From Bacteroidales bacterium (lineage in GTDB: Bacteria > Bacteroidota > Bacteroidia > Bacteroidales > GCA-2711565), in NCBI GenBank assembly GCA_029938505.1, contig JAOZUV010000041.1:1-10563 (forward strand): 10,563 nt of DNA, given 5' to 3'. Below, piece by piece: positions 7,328 through 10,563 of the stretch. The position numbers and the translations under genes were made by a program. Below the pieces are notes generated by a model. That model had not been told where the DNA came from, made no database searches, and worked only from the letters and a program-made list of their open reading frames with translations. Each line of letters begins with the position of its first letter. The stretch's first letter is position 1.

Positions 7328-8377
7328 ATGAAACGATTATTAGTATTCCTAACAGCAATAGTAGTCCTTAGCTCGTGTAATAATGACGAGAGAGATTTGA
7401 ATAAAGACATCTCAATACCTGTATCGGTATTAGAACTTAAACCTCAATCCATCGAAAAATACATCAGCACTACAGGCACTGTAAAACCTTTAAAAGAGGT
7501 TGTTCTTAAAACCGAAATCGCAGGTACTTATCACCTAATGACTAATCCTAAAACAGGAAAGCCATATCAAATGGGCGATAAAGTTAAAGCTGGTGAAACA
7601 GTTTTAATTATTAAAAATGAAGAATATGAAATTAGTATCAAACAAAATTCTTTAAAACTAAATTTAGACATATCACAACAGGTATTTAATAAACAAAAAT
7701 CATTATACGAAAAAGGTGGTGTAACACTAAAAGATTTAAAGGATTCTGAAGTTAGCTATATCAATGCCCAAAACACTTTGGAAGATGCAATAATTCGTTT
7801 AAAGAAAATGGCCGTAATAGTGCCTTTCACAGGAATTATTGTGAATCTTCCTTACCACACAAAAAATACAAAAATTGAAACGGGGCAAGAAGTCATGAAG
7901 ATTATGGATTATAGCGAACTATTTATGGAAGTACATTTAGCTGGAAAAAACTTCAATACCATTAAAACCGGACAAGAAGTGCGCATTATGAATTATACGT
8001 TGCCAGACGATACTTTAATAGGTCAAATTGCACAAATATCTCCAGCCTTTGATCCCGAAACATTATCGTTCAAAGCTGTTTTAAACATTAGCAATAAAAA
8101 ATTATTGCTTTCGCCTGGTATGTTTGCTAAAGGCGAAATCATCGTTTCGAAAGCAGAAAACACCATTGTGATTCCTAAAGAATATGTTTTACTGAAACAA
8201 AGAGGAAACACTGTTTTTGTAATAAACAAAGGCCTTGCCGAAGAACGAATAATTACTTTCGGTTTAGAGAACCCTGATAAGGTTCAGATTACAAGTGGTT
8301 TGAAAGAAAACGATCGTTTGGTAACAAAAGGATATGAAACATTACGCGATCGTTCAAAAGTTAAAATTGTAAAATAA
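7328..8377 (+). CDS. RND efflux periplasmic adaptor (HlyD/AcrA-type membrane-fusion protein), lipoprotein
   Basis: This 349-residue adaptor should link the RND pump to the TolC channel. Residues 1-17 are a lipoprotein signal ending in VLSSC with Cys17 lipidated; Asn18 follows. The order is typical of the family. The first half of the biotinyl-lipoyl domain is at about 45-97 (STTGTVKPLKEVVLK, GDKVKAGETVLII). A helical hairpin lies at about 100-160, rather short, as in other minimal adaptors. The second lipoyl half is at about 164-192 (VPFTGIIVNL, ETGQEVMKI), a beta-barrel at about 197-275 (SPGMFAKGEI near its end), and a membrane-proximal domain to the C-terminus. Nothing is missing, though it is at the short end for the family. 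It precedes the pump gene by 99 nt, the longest gap in the operon. Substrate specificity cannot be read from it. Confidence 0.93.
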   Translation: MKRLLVFLTAIVVLSSCNNDERDLNKDISIPVSVLELKPQSIEKYISTTGTVKPLKEVVLKTEIAGTYHLMTNPKTGKPYQMGDKVKAGETVLIIKNEEYEISIKQNSLKLNLDISQQVFNKQKSLYEKGGVTLKDLKDSEVSYINAQNTLEDAIIRLKKMAVIVPFTGIIVNLPYHTKNTKIETGQEVMKIMDYSELFMEVHLAGKNFNTIKTGQEVRIMNYTLPDDTLIGQIAQISPAFDPETLSFKAVLNISNKKLLLSPGMFAKGEIIVSKAENTIVIPKEYVLLKQRGNTVFVINKGLAEERIITFGLENPDKVQITSGLKENDRLVTKGYETLRDRSKVKIVK

Positions 8378-8476
8378 ATCTGGGAACATGATCAAAGCCA
8401 TAGCGAAATCTACTCTGAATAACGTCATCAATCGCTGGTAAAATTCATTAAGCCTATTTATTCAAATTAAAAACAC

Positions 8477-10563
8477 ATGAAGAAAATAACTCAATTTTCG
8501 GTCAATTATCCGGTAACGGTATCAATGCTGGTTCTTGCCATTATCCTGCTTGGATATATATCTTTTGGCAAACTAAGTGTTGACTTGTTTCCAGAGATGA
8601 ATGCACCACGAATTTTTGTTGAGATTAACGCAGGTGAACAACCTCCAGAAGAAATCGAGAAACAATATATAGAAAGTATAGAATCACAAGCCATTCGCCA
8701 AAAAGGCGTAACACAGGTTTCATCTATTTGTATGGTTGGATCGGCCCGTGTTACCGTTGAGTATAGTTGGGGAACTGATATGGACGAAGCATTTTTGGAT
8801 TTGCAAAAAGCAATGACTACTTATAGCCAAATGTCAGACTTAAAAGAATTTACAATAAGCCAACACGACCCAAATGCTTCCCCTGTTATGATGATTGGGA
8901 TGTTACATCCTGATATCAAAGACATGGATGAGCTTCGGAAAGTGGGCGAAAACTATATCCGTAATGAACTAATCCGACTTGAAGGAATTGCAGAAGTAAG
9001 CTTGACCGGAACAGAAGAAAAAGAAGTTTTGATTGAAACAGAACCTTATCTTTTAGATGCACATGAATTGAGTGCTGATGCAGTTGTACAGCAAATCCAG
9101 GCAGTGAACCGCAATGTAAGTGGAGGTAGTGTTGTTGAAATGGGCAAAAAATACATCATTAAAGGAAGTAGTTTGCTAGACAATATTGAAGATCTCAAAA
9201 ATATCATTGTAAGTTATAAAGCAGCTACACCAGATGCTAATAGCCCACAAGCTTCAGTATCGGATAAGGTTCCTGTATATTTAAAAGACATTGCAAAAAT
9301 TAGTTTTGTAAATAAAGATCCTCAAAACATTGTACGAATCAATGGTCAAAGATGTATTGGGCTATCCATTTATAAAGAAACAGGATTTAATACAGTAACC
9401 GCTGTTGAAGATTTAAATAAAGCATTGGAGACCATCAAAAAAGCATTGCCCGGTTATGAATTTATCAATGTTCAAAATCAAGGTCAATTTATTCAAAAGT
9501 CGATAGATGAAGTAAAGGAAACAGCTTTGATTGGAATTGGTATCGCCGTATTTGTATTATTTATTTTCTTACGAAGATTAAAAGTAACAGCTATCATTAG
9601 TTTTGCCATTCCAATATCTGTGATTGCAACATTCAACCTAATGTATTTTAATGGGCTTAGTCTTAACATTATGACTTTAGGGGGGCTTGCTTTAGGAGCA
9701 GGTATGCTTGTAGATAATGCCATTGTTGTAATGGAAAATATTTTTCGGAATATGGAAGATGGTATGTCGGTAAAAGAAGCTGCCATTAATGGAACGGCTG
9801 AAGTTGCAGGTGCCATTACCGCCTCTACATTAACAACTATTGTTGTGTTTTTACCCATCGTTTATTTACATGGTGCATCAGGGGCATTATTTAAAGATCA
9901 GGCTTGGACGGTTGCATTCTCATTGATTGCATCCCTTTTTGTAGCTATTTTGGTTATCCCGATGCTTTTTAATTTTGCATACAAAAACAAAAAACATACT
10001 CAAAAAGAAATTAAATCTGTTCGCATTGGATGGTACGGAAACCTATTAGGAAAATTTATTGAGAAGAGAGTTTTAGTCATCATCCTAGCCGCTGTACTTT
10101 TGGCTGGAACCGTTGCTATTTTACCAATGGTTGGTAGCGAATATCTTCCAAAAAGTGGTACCGGTGAATTCAGTATCGAACTCAAATTAAAGGAAGGAAC
10201 TCAACTTGAACGTACAGCTTCAACTGTTACTTCAATTGAGTATTTAGTAAAAGAAACACTAGGTGAAAATGTTGATTTTCTATTTAGTCAGATCGGACCT
10301 ACGGATGGTGGAACCAATGAAAAGTCAGTTTTTCAAAATGAGAATACAGCGAGTATAAAAGTTCGCTTAGTGAAGGATGCGATTAATCAGTCGGAAGCAA
10401 TCATTGCCACTTTAAGTGAGCTACTGGGAGGTATTCCAGATGCTGAGATTCAAATCATTCGTGATGAGACAGCTTTGCAATCAACCATGGGAACGGACGA
10501 AGCTCCCCTTTTGATTGAAGTAAAAGGAGAAGAATTAGCTGTACTCGATAAAATTTCAAGCAA
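8477..10563 (+). CDS. RND (AcrB/HAE1-like) efflux pump, 3' end beyond window
   Basis: From ATG at 8477 the frame stays open for 695 codons to the right edge; full-length relatives have about 1000-1050 residues, so about two thirds is present. It is the proton-driven inner-membrane pump of the tripartite exporter. TM1 is at about 12-30, followed by LSVDLFPEMNAPRIFVEI (33-50), the family's typical opening. The first periplasmic porter region spans about 32-340. The TM2-TM6 block (about 343-500) contains GGLALGAGMLVDNAIVVMENI (402-422). Then comes TM7 (about 530-550) and the second porter region (GSEYLPKSGTGEFSIELKL, 553-571). In TM4 the first relay acid is kept (Asp413), while the position matching AcrB Asp408 is Asn414, as in many pumps of this branch. 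The ATG directly precedes the conserved N-terminal helix and has no Shine-Dalgarno. HAE1-type is likely; a heavy-metal pump is less likely because the CzcA-type DFG/DGA-rich motif is not seen. Confidence 0.94.
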   Translation, partial: MKKITQFSVNYPVTVSMLVLAIILLGYISFGKLSVDLFPEMNAPRIFVEINAGEQPPEEIEKQYIESIESQAIRQKGVTQVSSICMVGSARVTVEYSWGTDMDEAFLDLQKAMTTYSQMSDLKEFTISQHDPNASPVMMIGMLHPDIKDMDELRKVGENYIRNELIRLEGIAEVSLTGTEEKEVLIETEPYLLDAHELSADAVVQQIQAVNRNVSGGSVVEMGKKYIIKGSSLLDNIEDLKNIIVSYKAATPDANSPQASVSDKVPVYLKDIAKISFVNKDPQNIVRINGQRCIGLSIYKETGFNTVTAVEDLNKALETIKKALPGYEFINVQNQGQFIQKSIDEVKETALIGIGIAVFVLFIFLRRLKVTAIISFAIPISVIATFNLMYFNGLSLNIMTLGGLALGAGMLVDNAIVVMENIFRNMEDGMSVKEAAINGTAEVAGAITASTLTTIVVFLPIVYLHGASGALFKDQAWTVAFSLIASLFVAILVIPMLFNFAYKNKKHTQKEIKSVRIGWYGNLLGKFIEKRVLVIILAAVLLAGTVAILPMVGSEYLPKSGTGEFSIELKLKEGTQLERTASTVTSIEYLVKETLGENVDFLFSQIGPTDGGTNEKSVFQNENTASIKVRLVKDAINQSEAIIATLSELLGGIPDAEIQIIRDETALQSTMGTDEAPLLIEVKGEELAVLDKISS

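Noticed and set aside
9493..9858. 121-codon minus-strand ORF within the RND pump
   Set aside because: It is a reverse-strand shadow of the conserved TM2-TM6 region; the pump reading is strongly supported.
1..10563. CRISPR array, tRNA/rRNA, insertion sequence or toxin-antitoxin pair
   Set aside because: No spaced direct repeats, no RNA gene core, no transposase or terminal inverted repeats, and no short paired gene of that type was visible on either strand.

Overview
The window looks like chromosomal DNA of a member of the Bacteroidota. It is AT-rich, start codons lack obvious Shine-Dalgarno sequences, and one intergenic region carries a near-consensus Bacteroidota promoter (TTTG, 20 nt, TACATTTG). 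The protein families also fit: an M1-like/ABC-2 permease fusion, a TolC/HlyD/RND set and a lipoprotein GH2 mannosidase. A free-living, polysaccharide-degrading lineage is plausible, but genus or family cannot be fixed from sequence reading alone.

Layout. Positions 1-232 (minus strand) hold the first 77 codons of a lipoprotein beta-mannosidase that runs off the left edge. A 169-nt divergent spacer separates it from a plus-strand TauE/SafE (TSUP) membrane permease at 402-1127. A 373-nt intergenic region follows. It carries the promoter, an overlapping 24-nt palindromic operator candidate at 1280-1303, a possible 13-residue leader ORF and two hairpins. From 1501 to the right edge five plus-strand genes lie close together and look like one operon: an ABC ATPase; a 1115-residue ABC-2 permease carrying a large extracytoplasmic M1-aminopeptidase-like region and a C-terminal golvesin-like beta domain; a TolC-type outer-membrane factor; a lipoprotein membrane-fusion protein; and the first 695 codons of an RND inner-membrane pump, cut by the right edge.

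How it may work. The last three genes make a standard tripartite RND exporter spanning inner membrane, periplasm and outer membrane. The first two make a separate ABC transporter. Their shared direction, short gaps (41, 30, 47 and 99 nt) and single recognisable promoter suggest joint control, probably by a regulator acting at the 1280-1303 palindrome. That half-site resembles those of GntR/YtrA-type regulators of ABC operons. No regulator gene is in the window and the substrate is unknown.

The most unusual item is the ABC-2 permease fusion. Its peptidase-like part has no HEXXH zinc site, so it is probably a binding or coupling domain and not an enzyme, and it ends in a domain normally seen on secreted proteins.
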